From contig JASAMV010001038.1 of assembly GCA_030248065.1 (NCBI GenBank), positions 1 through 64,000 of the forward strand: 64,000 nt of DNA, written 5' to 3'. This DNA is from Rhynchonema sp. JSB1_4. Its lineage: Eukaryota > Nematoda > Chromadorea > Monhysterida > Xyalidae. Below the pieces are notes generated by a model. It was not told the DNA's origin and did no database searches. It saw only the letters and a list, made by a program, of their open reading frames with translations. Below are positions 11,631 to 25,500 of this stretch, piece by piece; the first letter of the stretch is position 1, and each line of letters opens with the position of its first letter. The position numbers and the translations under genes were made by a program.

Positions 11631-14462
11631 ATGCTTTCCTCGCGTCGTGATCGTCTGGCGGCCCTGCCTTGTCCGGAGAAAACAGTGGTCGGCGAATATA
11701 ACAAGAATCCGTTCTCGAAACAGAATCATAACGGAATTGTGAGCCTGGCCTGGGCCGATAACAGGCTTTCCGACGACATTATTCTGGAAAAGGTTCGTGA
11801 AACATCACTTAGCTTGCTCATCGATATATGTATTTCGCTTTTTTAACTTGATTTTTTAAATTTCAGCTGAAACGAATCGACTTTTCCGATCCCGAAAGCC
11901 ACATTCTCAGTTATCCAGTGCTCGGTGCAAATGACGTGTGAGGCTTTAAAAACAATTTACTTCAAAGTCTTCGTTTGTGACAAAATGATATTCCTTCACG
12001 CAGCACACGGACCAGTGTCGCAAACTTCGTCAAGCGATATCACAAATCAAAATTTGATGTTCAGCCACAAAATGTAACTGTTTGGCATTTTTGCAGTTTT
12101 CACAAAATTTTCGTTCCAAACGAGAGTACGCTGTTTTTGGGGAAACTGTATATTCTTCTGGCAGATTACGTGCTTCACGGGCGTGCAAACGGCACACGAC
12201 GCTGTGGCACACGCCATTGCAGACCAAGGAGGTCAGTGTTCGCGTCCGAGACTGTCTTTCGTCCAATCAAAAGTGCTGAAATGAAATCTTCGAATGAATG
12301 ACACATCAACCCGGTGGACATTTGTTTCTTCAACCGTTCAACTCTTCTTTTCAGATTACATCCTGTGTCCGTCTCCATTCTATTACCGTATACCCAACGA
12401 CTTTGGCGAACGCGCGGGTGTCAACGTGCATCCTGTGCCGATGAGGGTTGGCCAGCCAATCAGCAATTACATACCGCCAATCGTCAACTAGACAGCACGC
12501 AAATGTTTCAGAAAACAACCAATCAACGCTTTACACCAGTGGTCGAAGATTTCGAATTAGCGCTGAAATGCCTGACCGAACAAGGCAAGTGCGTGCGTGC
12601 CGTTTTGGTCGTGAATCCGAATAATCCGCTGGGTATTTTCTTTGAAGAACAGGAAATTCTGCCGATTTTACAATTTGCGGCAAGGTTAGTGTTGCTCTTG
12701 GTACGCAGCTTTGACTTGTGTCTTAGCCAATAAGCCTGTCGTAGGGGAACGGTGCTTAGGGCGGCCTTACCTTGGTTTAACCCGGAAACTGAAATCCGGA
12801 GTGCGGAAATGTTCCGTATTTTTGCATGCAAATTATTTCCGGGTTCCGGATTCCGGATTTAACCTAAGTTCGTCCCCGACGTTCAACAGAGCACTTCTTG
12901 TTGACACTGATGAATTATCGTGCACAACGTGGTTGTTGATTGTCCGGGCCGCCTGTTTCACCAAGGGCGCCGTTAGTGCGCATATGCACCACAATAAGAC
13001 GCACACAGAACATGAAGGTTCTCTGGTTTTGCGACATTCTAAAGTACATACGTACAATAGAGAACGAATATGATGTTTCAGTCACGATATATACGCGATA
13101 GTGAACGAGAGCTATTCGCTATCAGTATTCAATGGTCACTTTGACAGCGTGTTGTCATTTTGGGACAAAGTGCCGAACCCGCAGAACACCATTTGGCTCT
13201 GGGGCATGAGCAAGGTTGGGGGCAGACCTGTCCTGTTTTTCAGGTGTAAAGTTGAAAATGTTGTATATTTTGCAACATATTGAAACGCAAACCACACATC
13301 ATCGAGCAAGAACGTAAAAAGGGGCAAAACCGCGGTCATAGTTTCGAGCACAACTGCCTGCCACTGCAGTGGCCACCACCGACACAAAATAGCCACCGGC
13401 GCTCCCTAAGCAGGTACATACATACATACTGTAAGTATGTACATAATGGTCCACCGCAGTTGGCTGGAAGTTGGAGGCTGTTGGCCCGCTACGTCTCTAT
13501 TGGCTATTTATATTTGTCCAATGCATAACAGTATTATCTTGAACGGTAACCGGTCATAGTGTGTTTGGGACGACCAAATTTCGATCACAAATTCATCAAC
13601 TTGCGGTCCATTATGTATTTTTTTTCAATACATATTCAACATTCCTCACTCAGACGTTCGCCCTGCCGGGCCTGCGTTTCGGCGTGGCGCTGACGCCAAA
13701 CACACAGCTGAGCGGCGCACTCGAACGATTGGAGTTCCTGCAGTTGAACGGCATCACACAATCCATCGCGACGCAAATCCTCACTGACTTTGGTGCGTCT
13801 CCTCCCCCACGCCATGCAGCATTCGCACTTCATTATTTTTATCCATGTTCTAATCCCAGTAGCAATCCCGTTTGCCAAACATGTTTATAGGGCGTAATGA
13901 GAATTTTTTTCATTGGTGAAAAACCATTCCACTTCACTTATTGGGGGTGCGTTGAATTATGGGCGAACGAGAAAATATTATTGCAACTTCCCAAAACAAC
14001 AGAAACAACCGTATAAACAATACACGAATGCAGCATATCCTGATTTTCTGATCAACACAGCCTGGATTGATCAATGCTATCTACCGATAAACATCAGTCG
14101 ATTATCAGACGCATTCACATTCACCAAATCACGGCTCGATTCCATCAACATTCCGTTCGTCGGCGGACAGGCTGGATTCTTTGTCACGCTGGATTTGCGA
14201 AAAGTCAGAGACTTACTTTTATTATTATGATTGGATGCTCCAAGGGACACACTGTACATATTCCAAGAAGCTTGCTTTGCAGCATCTGGCCTCCGCCGAC
14301 CCCGATGGAGAGACAGCGCTGTATGAGCGACTACGTCGAGGGGGACTGTTTTTGAATCGAAGCTACTGCGCTGAATCCGGCTGGTTGAGGCTGGTCTTCA
14401 CCGGCGACAGACTGGAGCTGGCAGAAGGTTGCGGGGATACTTTCAGAACTTTGTTTTTATGA
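11631..14462 (+). CDS. ACCS: ACC-synthase-like PLP-dependent aminotransferase (class I/II)
   Basis: Ten exons join in phase to give 409 aa: 11631-11792, 11867-11937, 12004-12073, 12165-12231, 12355-12446, 12512-12684, 13082-13214, 13654-13792, 14061-14203 and 14283-14462. Family landmarks in order: YNKNPFSKQNHNGIVSLAWA (substrate-side N-terminus), CPSPFYYRIPNDF (PLP ring stacking region), VVNPNNPLG (the conserved NPxNPLG), GMSKTFALPGLRFG with the PLP-binding lysine (K of MSK) at the exon 7/8 border, and a C-terminal GWLRLVFTGDRLELA with the expected arginine. Animal members are fold type I enzymes of uncertain substrate and are not shown to make ethylene precursor. Cytosolic by default (no signal peptide). 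The ATG at 11631 is taken because the family motif begins directly after it. The gene looks intact. Confidence 0.9.
12757..12885. repeat. MITE of iterated TTTCCGGA words, in an ACCS intron
   Basis: Ends TTAGGGCGGCCTTACC.. and ..TTAACCTAAGTTCGTCC. Inside are several TTTCCGG/CCGGAAA words. A related copy lies at about 15451-15608. Confidence 0.6.
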
Positions 14463-14636
14463 GAACTAGAGTACCAGCACGAGATCTTGAAACTTCACTG
14501 CTGGTAATGCAGCTTGTTTCGAACTTGGGTCACCAATCAGCGCTTTGAAACCAAGACCAGAAGCATCAAATGTTTCACGACCATGGTATGTGCAACAGAA
14601 AATGCGCTCGACCCGCCCAACTTTATGTCCCCAAAA

Positions 14637-15349
14637 CAGGGTTGAAAAAAAAATTTTTTTATTAACGAGCTTTATTTTTAAAAAAAAAATTTTTTTTTTG
14701 ACGAAAATTTTTTTTATTAGAAAAAGTGTTGCAAACGACGTTTCAGGATAAATGAAATCGATGCAACATATTTTTCAAAAATTGAAAAATTTTCGCCTGA
14801 GGCCGAACTTGTGTGGTGACACCCGGTAGTATTGTGCAGATTCCATGGTCTCCTACCAGTCTGAGGTTGAAGTTGACTAACGATGTTACTCTAATGTAGT
14901 GTAGCATGCCGTACAACGTATTTTAATGCATCTAATGCCGTATATCTGATATACGACCATCAAAATATCGATTACAGCCCAAATCTTGCGTGTCAGATCG
15001 ACTTTGCGCGCCCGGTTTTGCACCAGAGCTATGTATATACATGTGTTTTAGGATGCAGTGGTACATTATCGGTGCCACATCACTATAAAAGACCATCCCC
15101 GCGCATCCCTGTACGGATTTGGGGACAATACAGGGCGCCGCAGGCGCGATTTTGAAAAAATTGTCCCGTCCACAGAAAAAAAGTGCCAATTTTTTGCCTC
15201 GAAAAAGGCCATTTTTGGACATTTCAGCCCATTTTGGGCAACCTTTTTTTATTAAAAAAAAGCAAAATCTGAGTTTCAAAAAAAAAAAAAATTTTTTTTA
15301 AAAAAAATTTTTTTTTAATTAACCACTTTTTTTTTTTGAAACAACCCTG
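14637..15349. mobile_element. hAT-like MITE, copy 1
   Basis: Ends CAGGGTTGAAAAA.. and ..TTTGAAACAACCCTG, with an exact 8-bp target duplication CCCCAAAA (14629-14636 and 15350-15357). The interior includes GTTGCAAACGACGTTTCAGG and GGCGCCGCAGGCGCG. It is nearly identical to 56028-56712. 713 bp, no transposase. Confidence 0.93.
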
Positions 15350-15450
15350 CCCCAAAAACTTAGCGCTTCATTCTTCAGGCTTGAACCGATTGGAGCAACT
15401 TTTGGCACGAAGATGAGTTTACTATCTCAGAGTTATTGCCATCGACGGAC

Positions 15451-15608
15451 TTTAGAGCGAACTAAGGTTGAATCCGGAAATAATTTGCATACAAAAATAC
15501 AAAACATTTCCGGACTCCGGAAATATTTTCGGAAAACGCAGAAATTTACATGCAAAAATAATGCGTTTTCGGGAAATATTTCCGGATTCAACCTAAGTCC
15601 GCCCTAAG
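15451..15608. repeat. Palindromic repeat with ATTTCCGGA words
   Basis: AACTAAGGTTGAATCCGGAA.. faces ..TTCCGGATTCAACCTAAGTC, with TTTCCGGACTCCGGAAA inside. Same family as 12757-12885. Confidence 0.7.
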
Positions 15609-16517
15609 ACACATGATGTGAATTCCAAACAAACACGGCGGATGTACCTATGTATTTTGAGAACAATATCATTATGCTTTGATAATTGAAATTCTTGGAG
15701 CGATATCAAACTTCATGATTTCACAGCATTTCAAGTGCTTCTTCCTACTTTATTATGGTCTTCAATTAATGGAATTATGTATATCTTCGGGTGTTGGTGA
15801 CGTGAGTTTGTACAGTTCATTGCTGGTAAAATAAAATTCTGTTGAATACACAACAAGATGTATAACGGGCACGTCGAACAGTTGCACATTATTATTTATC
15901 CAGGTTATGAATCATATGAAACAAACAGATTTCCTGTTGAGCTGCTGCGAAAAAAGTATCATTTTTTTGTATTGACAGTTCGTGCATAACGTGTAAGAAA
16001 CCAGTAAACACTCACAGTGACTAAATATGAATAAGTACCACCAGATTAACAAAAAAGTCGTCGCAAGCATGGAAAATATAGAAAAAAGAAATATCTGAAA
16101 GGTACTTATGTTATGGATAATTAAAAGACCGTTAGTTTCCTGATATTTGAAGGAAACCCAAGACCCAGATTGCAGGAATAAAGAAAATAGGAAACTGCTC
16201 GCAAAACCGCGCAAATTTGATTGCAATCAAACTCGCTTAGACTTTGTGTTCTGTAGCTACAATGCAGAGTGGTGGTAACAGACCGATACACACACGCACA
16301 ATCATGAAACATTACAAACCATAACGCCAGGATTAGTACAAAAATTATTATCCATAAAAATCACAACAAATTCATATTTTGTACACATACTGTATGTAAT
16401 CAATGCATGACTACGGACACAATTAGAGCTCGGTATCAAGTAATAAACATTGATTCAACGTCTGTTGTGGGTAACAATGTGCAGCTTTGGTAACCCTCAA
16501 CATGGGTAGTTAACCTG
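15609..16517. other. Convergent intergenic region, nothing recognised
   Basis: This lies between two convergent genes (ACCS on plus, RBM25 on minus), so it must hold the RBM25 3' UTR. No exon, RNA gene or clear repeat is seen. Confidence 0.4.
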
Positions 16518-19500
16518 TTATTCATTACTACTAGTTGTTGCACATTTGACCAATCCCGCTTTCTTTGCCTCGCTTTCGTAAATAAGCAGCCGCCACATTT
16601 TCACCACAAACACCTCTGCTTCATCGTCCAGTACCTGCATGGAAAATCAGGATAATAACATTTCGTTGTCTGGAAATTTTGTTTTTTCTTCAAATGAACG
16701 CTCACAAAGTCGGTCCAGGGCAGTGTCTCTGCCGCCAGCCGCCAAGTAGCAGTCTGCTAGCTTTTAGGCCCGATACTCGACCACAAGCCAAAACGTGACC
16801 AACAATTGTTCTGCATGTAAACGTATATAAATTCGACCAGCGCTACGAGGCCGAACTGTCAAACTATCACTGAATAATAACTTACAGATAGACCCCAAGT
16901 TCAAATCAAACCAACAGGGTTAGAGGTTGGGGAGAGGAGGCACCCGACACCCGACATCTGAGAAAAAGACCGACGGTTCTAAACTGACCTGACACCCGAA
17001 AATCTAGTTTGTGACGCAAACACAGACAAAATTTTGCTCATTTGCATCATCAATGCAGTTTTTGGCTCAATTTACTGAATTAAAGTTTTTTCACATGAGA
17101 TAAACACCAAAATGTCGCATTTTGCGCCTTCGGAAACATTTGGTTCGAAGAAAATTTTCTCTCAAAATACTCCTCTCAGCAAAACTGAGGCTTTGAATCG
17201 TTAAGTGTCGGGTCCGGGTGTCGGGTCCCAAAAAATTCGACATCTGAAGGCACCCGACAGCCGCCATCCTCCTAACCGCACAAAATCATACCACCAACCG
17301 ACCATTCTGATATTGTTCAATATTTCCTCGGGCGTGGTGCGTCCCACGATTTTCTCGGCCACAAAATTCACCAGATCTTCCGAGCTCTCGTCGTCACCAA
17401 TATAATCGTGGATTTTCTTGCTGATCCATGGCTTCACGCGTCGATCAACCAGCGACTGCAAAACGTGCCGAAAACCTTGTTCGTTTGTATGACTGATTAT
17501 TTTTTGACATTTTCAGACAGTCGTCATTAAAAATAAAAAGCCGGAATTTCAGTGTAAAAAAATATAACCGCGGTGATTTCCGGTCGTTGAACATATTTGG
17601 AGCGCAAAAGCGTTCGTCCAAAAAAAAAACAATAGGCACAAACCATTCAACTGCGAATCACAAGAAGCATAATTCAAGAATTGACCATATCTTTTAGCTT
17701 ATAATAGTAACGTCGTCAAATCAAATCACTCACATGTATTATTTTCGCGCTCATTTGGGGCTCATGTATCAGTCCTTGTTCGGCGACTTTATTCGACGAC
17801 GTGATTTGACGACAAAACTATTAGCCTACTATTTTTCAAAAAAGAATAATGATAAAACATGAGCGAACCTGATCAACTTGTGTCCAATCGATATCGTACT
17901 CAAACAATTGTTCTTTGGCCGTAGGAATCGACTCGATCAGTGCTTTGACGCGCTGTTTCTTGTCCTGTTCGCTCATTGGTGCGTTCTGAAAGCTGACTGA
18001 TGTTTCAATCGGTCACAATTTACGTTAGAAAACGGCAGAAGTTTCTGATTTCTTATGCCTATGAGGCTTGACAAACAGGAAAGACAGCATAATACATTCA
18101 GAAGTTTCTCCCCCCAAAGAGGCCGCGGCCCACCTGTATCATTTGTCGGCGCTTTGCCTCCTGCTCCGGGTCTTGGTCAATATCTTCGCCGAAAATACCC
18201 GCCAGTCGACCGCTGTAAAAACAAGTTTGGGCATGAAAAACAGCGTAATTGGACTCGATATACAACTATAGCTTGTGCGAAAAATTACCCGGCCAGTCAT
18301 AGTAGCCAAAGCGATGCTACTATGCACAGCAGGCAGGTCTTGAGACTACTCTAATATTATAAATATTGCTCACATTTATAAAAAAAAAACAGAATAAAAC
18401 ACTGCTATACACTCCTCTTACCTGAGCGACTGTCTATGAGGTAGCGTTGTGGCAGGCACGCCCAGTGCAGGTTGTTGTTGCGCGACCATTGTCGTTGGTG
18501 TCGTTTCTGCCTCCATGGGTGTTAATCTGGACTCACTTGGAGTTGATGTTTCATTAGGATGGCCCGTCTCACCGTTAGCTGCTGTGGATGTGGAGGGTTG
18601 GGGCTGCAAAAGAATCTGTAAAATGATGAAATTTACAACCGGAAAGATGACGCAGGCATTAGTTTAAGAGGTCGGGGGGCGGGGGGTACCCGACGCCCGA
18701 CATCTAGTTTCTGAACCAGCACCAGAAAAATGTTGCTCACTTGCATCATTAATGCAACTTCTTGGCTCAATTTACTTAATTCAACTTTTTTCAAACGAAA
18801 TAAACACCAAAATGTCATATTCTGCGCCTTCGGAAACATGTGGTCTGAAGAAAACTTTTTCTTAAAATTTTTCTCTCAGTAAAAATTGGTGTTTTGAACC
18901 GTAAATGTCGGGTGTCGGCTGTTGGGTCCCAAAAAACCGACACCCATCTGGAGGTACCCGACACCTACACTTTTTTTGGCACCCGGCCGCCGCCATCCCT
19001 CTAACCCTAGCGGGCACTGAAGAAGCGCATGAAATACAAGCCACATTGTCACGCAAGAAAAATATGTTAGGTGCCTTTCCCAATCCAAAATCAGCTGATT
19101 TGATTGATTGACTGATGTTGTAGTTTGCCCGTTTTACACAACGTCAGCCGTCCCCATGTGCCCCCCTACCTCATCAGTCCTCTCAGGTTCGTCATCGCCC
19201 GAGCCGGAGCCCGACGATTCAGCATCTGACTCTGACGACTCCACGGGTTCACCGGCCACCGGTTGGCCCAACCTCCTCAGTGGCGGGCTGTCGCTGTCGG
19301 CGCGCATCTTTCTGCAAGGCAACCGCCGTAGGCATGCATGCACAGACTTGGTGTGGCAACAAACTTGGATTATTTGTGCCGCGCTACAAGTACAACAACC
19401 TGCGCATGAAAATGTTTCAGAGCGGCTGCATAAAAACACAAGATCCATAGTGAAACAATGACAGAGCGCATTTGGGGTGAACAGTCCAACAAATCCACCC

Positions 19501-22500
19501 ATAAAGTAACGGATGTGAAAAATATAGCAGAATGTTCTTGTTTGTGAAATATCTGACATTCTTGAGACAGGGATGCAAACAGATGATATTCACAGGCAAC
19601 CAATATTTCCAGTGTGCAGCTAGTGTTTTGGCCAGACAGACACAACAACTTGATTGAATTGTCGGGCCACCAGTCTTATAATCCAAAATTAGTCCCGAAT
19701 TAAATGTCGCACCTGAGCAGTTTCTGTTCCTGCTCCTTGATTCGTCTGAGTGCCTCCCGTTCGCATGTTTCCTCATTGAATCCCTCCTGCAGGATGGACG
19801 AACGCATCGCCGCCAGCTCTTCTTTCTCCAGATGCCTGAATTACAAAAAACGTAATTAATTTATCTGGCACGATTCGGTTTTTGTTTAGAATCGTAAAAC
19901 TACGCGACGTTGGTCGCGAACATTCGCGATCGAAGGATGCGTGATAAAGTATGACAAAAGATTAATTGTGAACAGAAGAAGTTAGAAAAATTACATATTT
20001 TAATATTTTTGGAGATCTATTCTCGAGACCGTCGGCGTGACATTTGTGCCCCCAGCTAAAAAAAATAAGAAAACAAAAAAATCGCAAATCACACACCGAT
20101 CTCGAAGATCGGCCTCCCGTTCGCGCTCGAAGTCGCGACGTCGTTGGAACAGGGCACTTTTTCTGCAACATCGATTTTTTACACAAGGGCACAAAATGCC
20201 AAAAAAACATTTTTTTTGCGCAAGAAAACCAACTTGTAATATTTCGGGTCATCTCTGTCATCGTCGTAGTCTTCGAGGAATTCTTTCAGTTTCCTCGCTT
20301 CGCGTTGCTGAAATTTGGACTAGAACTAGAAAAGTTGCAACAAAAAAAAAACGAGAAGAATCTGAAGCGTAAAATAAACAAAACCGCCGAACCATCGTTT
20401 TTCGCTGCACCCGTTGTTCGTCCAGCCAGCGTTCATAGTCCTTCTGCTGCTTTCTCTCGCGTCGCTCCCATTTCTCGAGACGCTGCAATTGCGTTTTTGT
20501 GAGTCAAAAAAACAAAAATTTGAACTCATCGAATAATTTGAACTGTACAATAAAATGATCAAAAAATGGTCTTTCTTGAGTTGAATTCTAACCGCGTTGT
20601 ACAATCGATCGCGCTCTTTGCGTTTTCGGTCGATTTCGCGCCGCTCGCGTCGCACTTCGGAGTCCTCCGAGTCACGACTTCTAAAAAAAGTATGACTCAT
20701 GAGTTTTGTCCATTTCATGAATCAGCAACGCCGAATAAAAAAATTTACAGATCACGAAACAACCAGCAATGTTATTGAGAAGAATCGCTTAACGAGATCA
20801 TCACCACCGTCACTGACGGATTTCACTACGAATTTCACTAACTGGCACAAAACGGCAAAAACGAAAATGAACCGACCCTCTCGATTCCGGACTGCTATCG
20901 GCGCGTTGTCGTCGATCTTTGGCCCGGCTGCGTCGGGTATCTGCACCGGCCACACCACGACGTCTGAAACAAAAATTGGGAAAATTGTCCTTTGGTACAT
21001 ACATACACGGCACAGCGTATCCAGTTTCAAACACAACACAGAGTCGAGCATGAATATCATGCTTTGCATCCGCGAAAACTTGGAACTGAATTTCGGCCAT
21101 AACTGATGTCAATAGTTCGGATCAAGACAACCAGCACAAAAATGTTTTAAGAACGAAACAAATAAAGGGCAGGTTTAGAGTCGTTGATGCAATTCGCTGC
21201 TACATTTGGAATAATTTTTAAAAAAAGTCTAACTAACTATACTCTGGCAATTCTTTTGGGAGAAACTTTTCAAACGCGTTGCCTGATCCGTAAAGCGCAT
21301 GATGCGTGCACTGGCTATAGCGGTCACGTGACTTCTGCAGCCAGTGCACGCATAACGAGCTTTACGGATCAGGCAACGCGGATGAAAAGTTTCTCCCAAA
21401 AGAATTGCCAGAGTATAATTATCCCACAAACAAATTTCGCGTCGTGCGTGGCCCAAAACGAGGCATTACACATTTCCACAGGTGCTCGTGTTTGTTGCAC
21501 ATGTCTCGCTGGACAACACACGTACAAATACAATAAAACAGCAAGGACGATATCAAACTTGGTGATCGGATGTGACTTGCCTTGGTGGCGTGTGATTCTT
21601 GCATTAAGGATAGAAAGAAATTTACTGGAGCCATTAATTTCGTTCAGATTACTAAATCTTCATTTTAGGTCGTGGAACATCGCTTACGCTGGACGAAATT
21701 AGTGGCATCACTAAATTTCTTAATAACAACCCCTAATTGAAAGAAGTCACGTGACCAAGGCGATGACATCCGGTCACCAAGTTTGATAACGCTCCTGGCG
21801 GGTAATGTACAACATCACCATCAACTTGACAGACCGTGTCCGTGACTACGGATCGGTATCGGGGGTATGCCGATACCCGATTGTTCATGAAAAAAGCCGA
21901 TACCCGATACTTCAAAAATAACCCGATACCCGATAACGCCAAAATACGCACAAAAACTCCGTTTTTATAGCAAAAAATGAGGTTTTCGCGCTTGTTTTTT
22001 TTCGAGATAACCACTGAGTACGCACGCAAACGAATTTTTCTGTAAAAATCTAGGTCAGTTGTTGTGTCATGCAACGTGAAAACAGCTCCCACATACATTT
22101 TAAAACAATTTTAGTTCGTAAAACAATGAACATCTGGAGAGCTGTTTTTCAGAAAGGGGTTTCAATGGCGAAAAGTGTAACACCCGATACATGGAAAAAC
22201 ATGCCGATACCCGATACTTCTTGGGTGCCGATACCCGATACCTTCCGATCCCTATCCGTGACACACCAAAACAAGCCAACCGCAATCACCTGGAATCCAT
22301 TGACGCGTTGTCCTCGGGTGTGCGTGTCCGACGACTGGCCACAGTCGACCTCGAACTCGACCGACTCGACCGTCGGGACGACCGGGATCGAATCCGTCCG
22401 CCACCACCAGCCACATTGTTGTCGATCACCGACGGACTGCGACTGCGGCCACGACGTGGCGATGGGGTGCTGCAAAATGCGCATTGTCAACTATATGTGA

Positions 22501-25500
22501 ATCTGTGTGCACTGATAGCATGGAGCAAATGTGATTTGAGAAGGTTGTCCTTTGCAAGCAGATCAAACGTTAATAAATGTCAGCTATAACAGACTGATTT
22601 TTTTACTGTTCCAACTGTCAATTCCCCTGTAATCAATAAACTAAGAACCCGGTGTTACCAGGACTGTTTGCTTTGGAACAAGAGAATCGGTCCACGCAAG
22701 GTGGCATGACTGGGTTGCCCAGAGCAAGAAACTTCCGGCAGAAATAGACGGGGGCATGCAAACTTGCGTGTCGTCAATCAGACTTTGAGAAAGAGAGAAC
22801 GACACCGGTACAATGAACCCTCGTTTCCAGAAGTCATCGGTCACTTTAACTTAATCAAGTCCAAAATGTCGACCGCAAGCGGTGGTGTACTTTTCATAAT
22901 TTGCCGTGCGTTTGTCTACGTGCTGTCCCTCATTACCGTTCCTATTTACATTCTGTTCGAGTGGCTGATGATCAAATACCGCAACACCGACACGTTCAAC
23001 ACGTCCTTTTATCAAATCCTACGATTTGTCGGCGTAGCTGACATTGTGACCGCAATCAGCACCCTGTGCACGCTATACGTACTTGCCGATTTCTCGTATG
23101 TCATTCCTCGATGGATCTACCTTGACTATGACTACATATTCACGCCGATTCTCGTCAACGTTGTGCACTGGGGCAACAGTGCATGTTTTTGGCTGGTGGT
23201 CGTGCTGTCACTGAACCGATGCACTGCCGTCGCACGACCGCTCATGCATAAGCAGGTGGAGTTGCGGAAATCACTGTGTGTTCACCAGTTTGAAGCCACA
23301 AGTTCCGGCAATACGCAATCCGTCCATTTCAGTTCTGGCAGGTCAACTGGCCCAAATTCGTTTACTTTTGCATCTGTGTACCAGCAGTCCTGTGGCTACC
23401 AATACTTGGAGCCGAGATAAGGTCAGTTTCAAATATTCAATGACGTAAGCGGCAATAATTTCATCGTCGTTCGTTCTATGGTTATTCAATTCCGAACCGA
23501 TCGCCTCCAAACGACCCTGACTTCAACCCCTATCCACCGAACATCACGACACATCACTTTCACAAGAAGACGCAGATGTTGCCAATCACTGTCGCAGGCG
23601 GGCCGAACGTTCTCATTCCCGGACTTGTGACGACGGGACTGTACATTGCAATTCTGAGGACAACGGTGAGAACTTGCACACTCAAGGTGGAGTTATACTT
23701 GTCCTCATGTGGACAAATGGGTTTGAGGACATTTGTCTACACAAGAGGACATTTGGACAGTGTGGGTCGTGTAGACAACCCATACTGTCCAAAAGTGTCC
23801 GTTTTGTCCACAAGCGAACCCACATCAAAAATAAAGAAAGAGAAAAAGCATGATTTTTCTGCAATGACGCCGCGGTTGAAAATAAATAAACAAGTTTCTG
23901 CAATACAAAATCAATGCAATGAGTCTAAAATTAAAACCACAATAAAAGCTAGTAAACTGAAAATGAGATATTTCGGGGCCTGACCCCCCTGCAAGAAACG
24001 TCACTACTCATCGACTCTTATCAGTGTTGAGCATATCATGCTTCTCTCAGATCCTGATAGAGTTGATGTGTTGTGCTAATTCTTGCCATGCTAATTGTTC
24101 CATGGATATGATATTCTGATGAACACGATTATGTCCAACGAAAAGGTCGGTTTTCTATTTTTTTAACTTGCAACCAACACACCACAGGGTTAGGATTATA
24201 TTATCAGTCTGCCACAGTGTAGTTCCTGGGGGCCCCCGGGTACGCCTATTCCCCTTCATGATACGCCTGCCCCCTGTTCCCCCTCCGGATACCTCTGCTC
24301 CCACAATTTTGCTTAAAATAGGCCAGTTTAGGCCTAAAATAGGCATTTTTAGGCATAAAATGAGTGATTTTTCGGTCAATGTTGTCAAAAATCGCCAAAA
24401 TACCCTTTTTATTTAGATTTTTTCCAAGAAAGGGGCAGAAGTCCGGCCCGGTCCGGCCCGACTTGGAAAAAAGTCGGCCCGGCCCGGCCCAGCTTTTTTC
24501 GGCCCGACTTTTTCTGGTGATATTTTGAAGATAATTTTTAGGTGCAAAAATTACAGTTTTTTGTTTTAAAATACCTTAAAATCATGGAAGTCGGTCCTGA
24601 ACCTAATCTGCTGAATCGCTAGAAATTTTTCCAAATTTAACGTAAAAAGCCATGATTTTTTTATTGAAATTCGATGATGTTGGGCCTTTTCGGACCGAAC
24701 ATAATGGCCCGAATCTTAGGGTCGATGTTAGGCTTAGGTTTGGGTGATCTGACTTCAGTTCATCGGGCCCCACTTGTAATAAATTAGTTTTTTCATGCCA
24801 TTTCACTTGCAGAAGAAACTGCTTGCTGGGTCCCGATCCCGACTCAAGCCCACAGTGTTGTGGGCGGTGCGCTTTCATTTTGCGACTTCCATTTTTGCGA
24901 CTTGTGCATGAATCAAGACTTGTTTTGGGCTCAGGAACTTCCAACAAGTTGATATAAACGTACAAAGTTGTGTGAAAAGTCAGCAATCGCCATCTTCCGA
25001 AGTTGTCCACAAGCCAAAAGTTCAAATTTTTGAACTCCGGTCATGAGGACACTTTTGGACAGCTCGTGTGGACAAATGTCCGCATGAGATTGTCCTCATA
25101 GTGAGTTATACTTGTCCTCATCCAAGTATAACTCATCAAGAGGACGGTTTGTCCAAAACTGTCTACAAGCGTGTCCACAAGACCCAGTGTGGACAAGTAT
25201 AACTCCACCTTTACGAAACAATAGTCAAAGATGCCGCAAACCAACAAATATTCAGATCAAGCATCCTGCGGCTACAACTGACGTGCAATGGCGATTCACG
25301 CTTCTTGGGTTCATACTTGGACTCCCGCTGATGCTTGCCTCGCTCTGGTTTATTATCTGGCTGTCTGTCTACCCACTGATTGACCGTGTTTATCTAAAAC
25401 TGGCATACGGTATCTTGTCCGTCATATTCACGTGTCAGAATCCCTACATCGTTACTGCACTCTCGGCGCCGGTGCGAAAGAAATGGCGACAATTCTTTGA

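Noticed and set aside
12083..12279. An exon from the open frame at 12082-12279
   Set aside because: The ACCS frame instead uses ATT at 12165 (ITCFTGVQTAHD), which fits the family and both phases.
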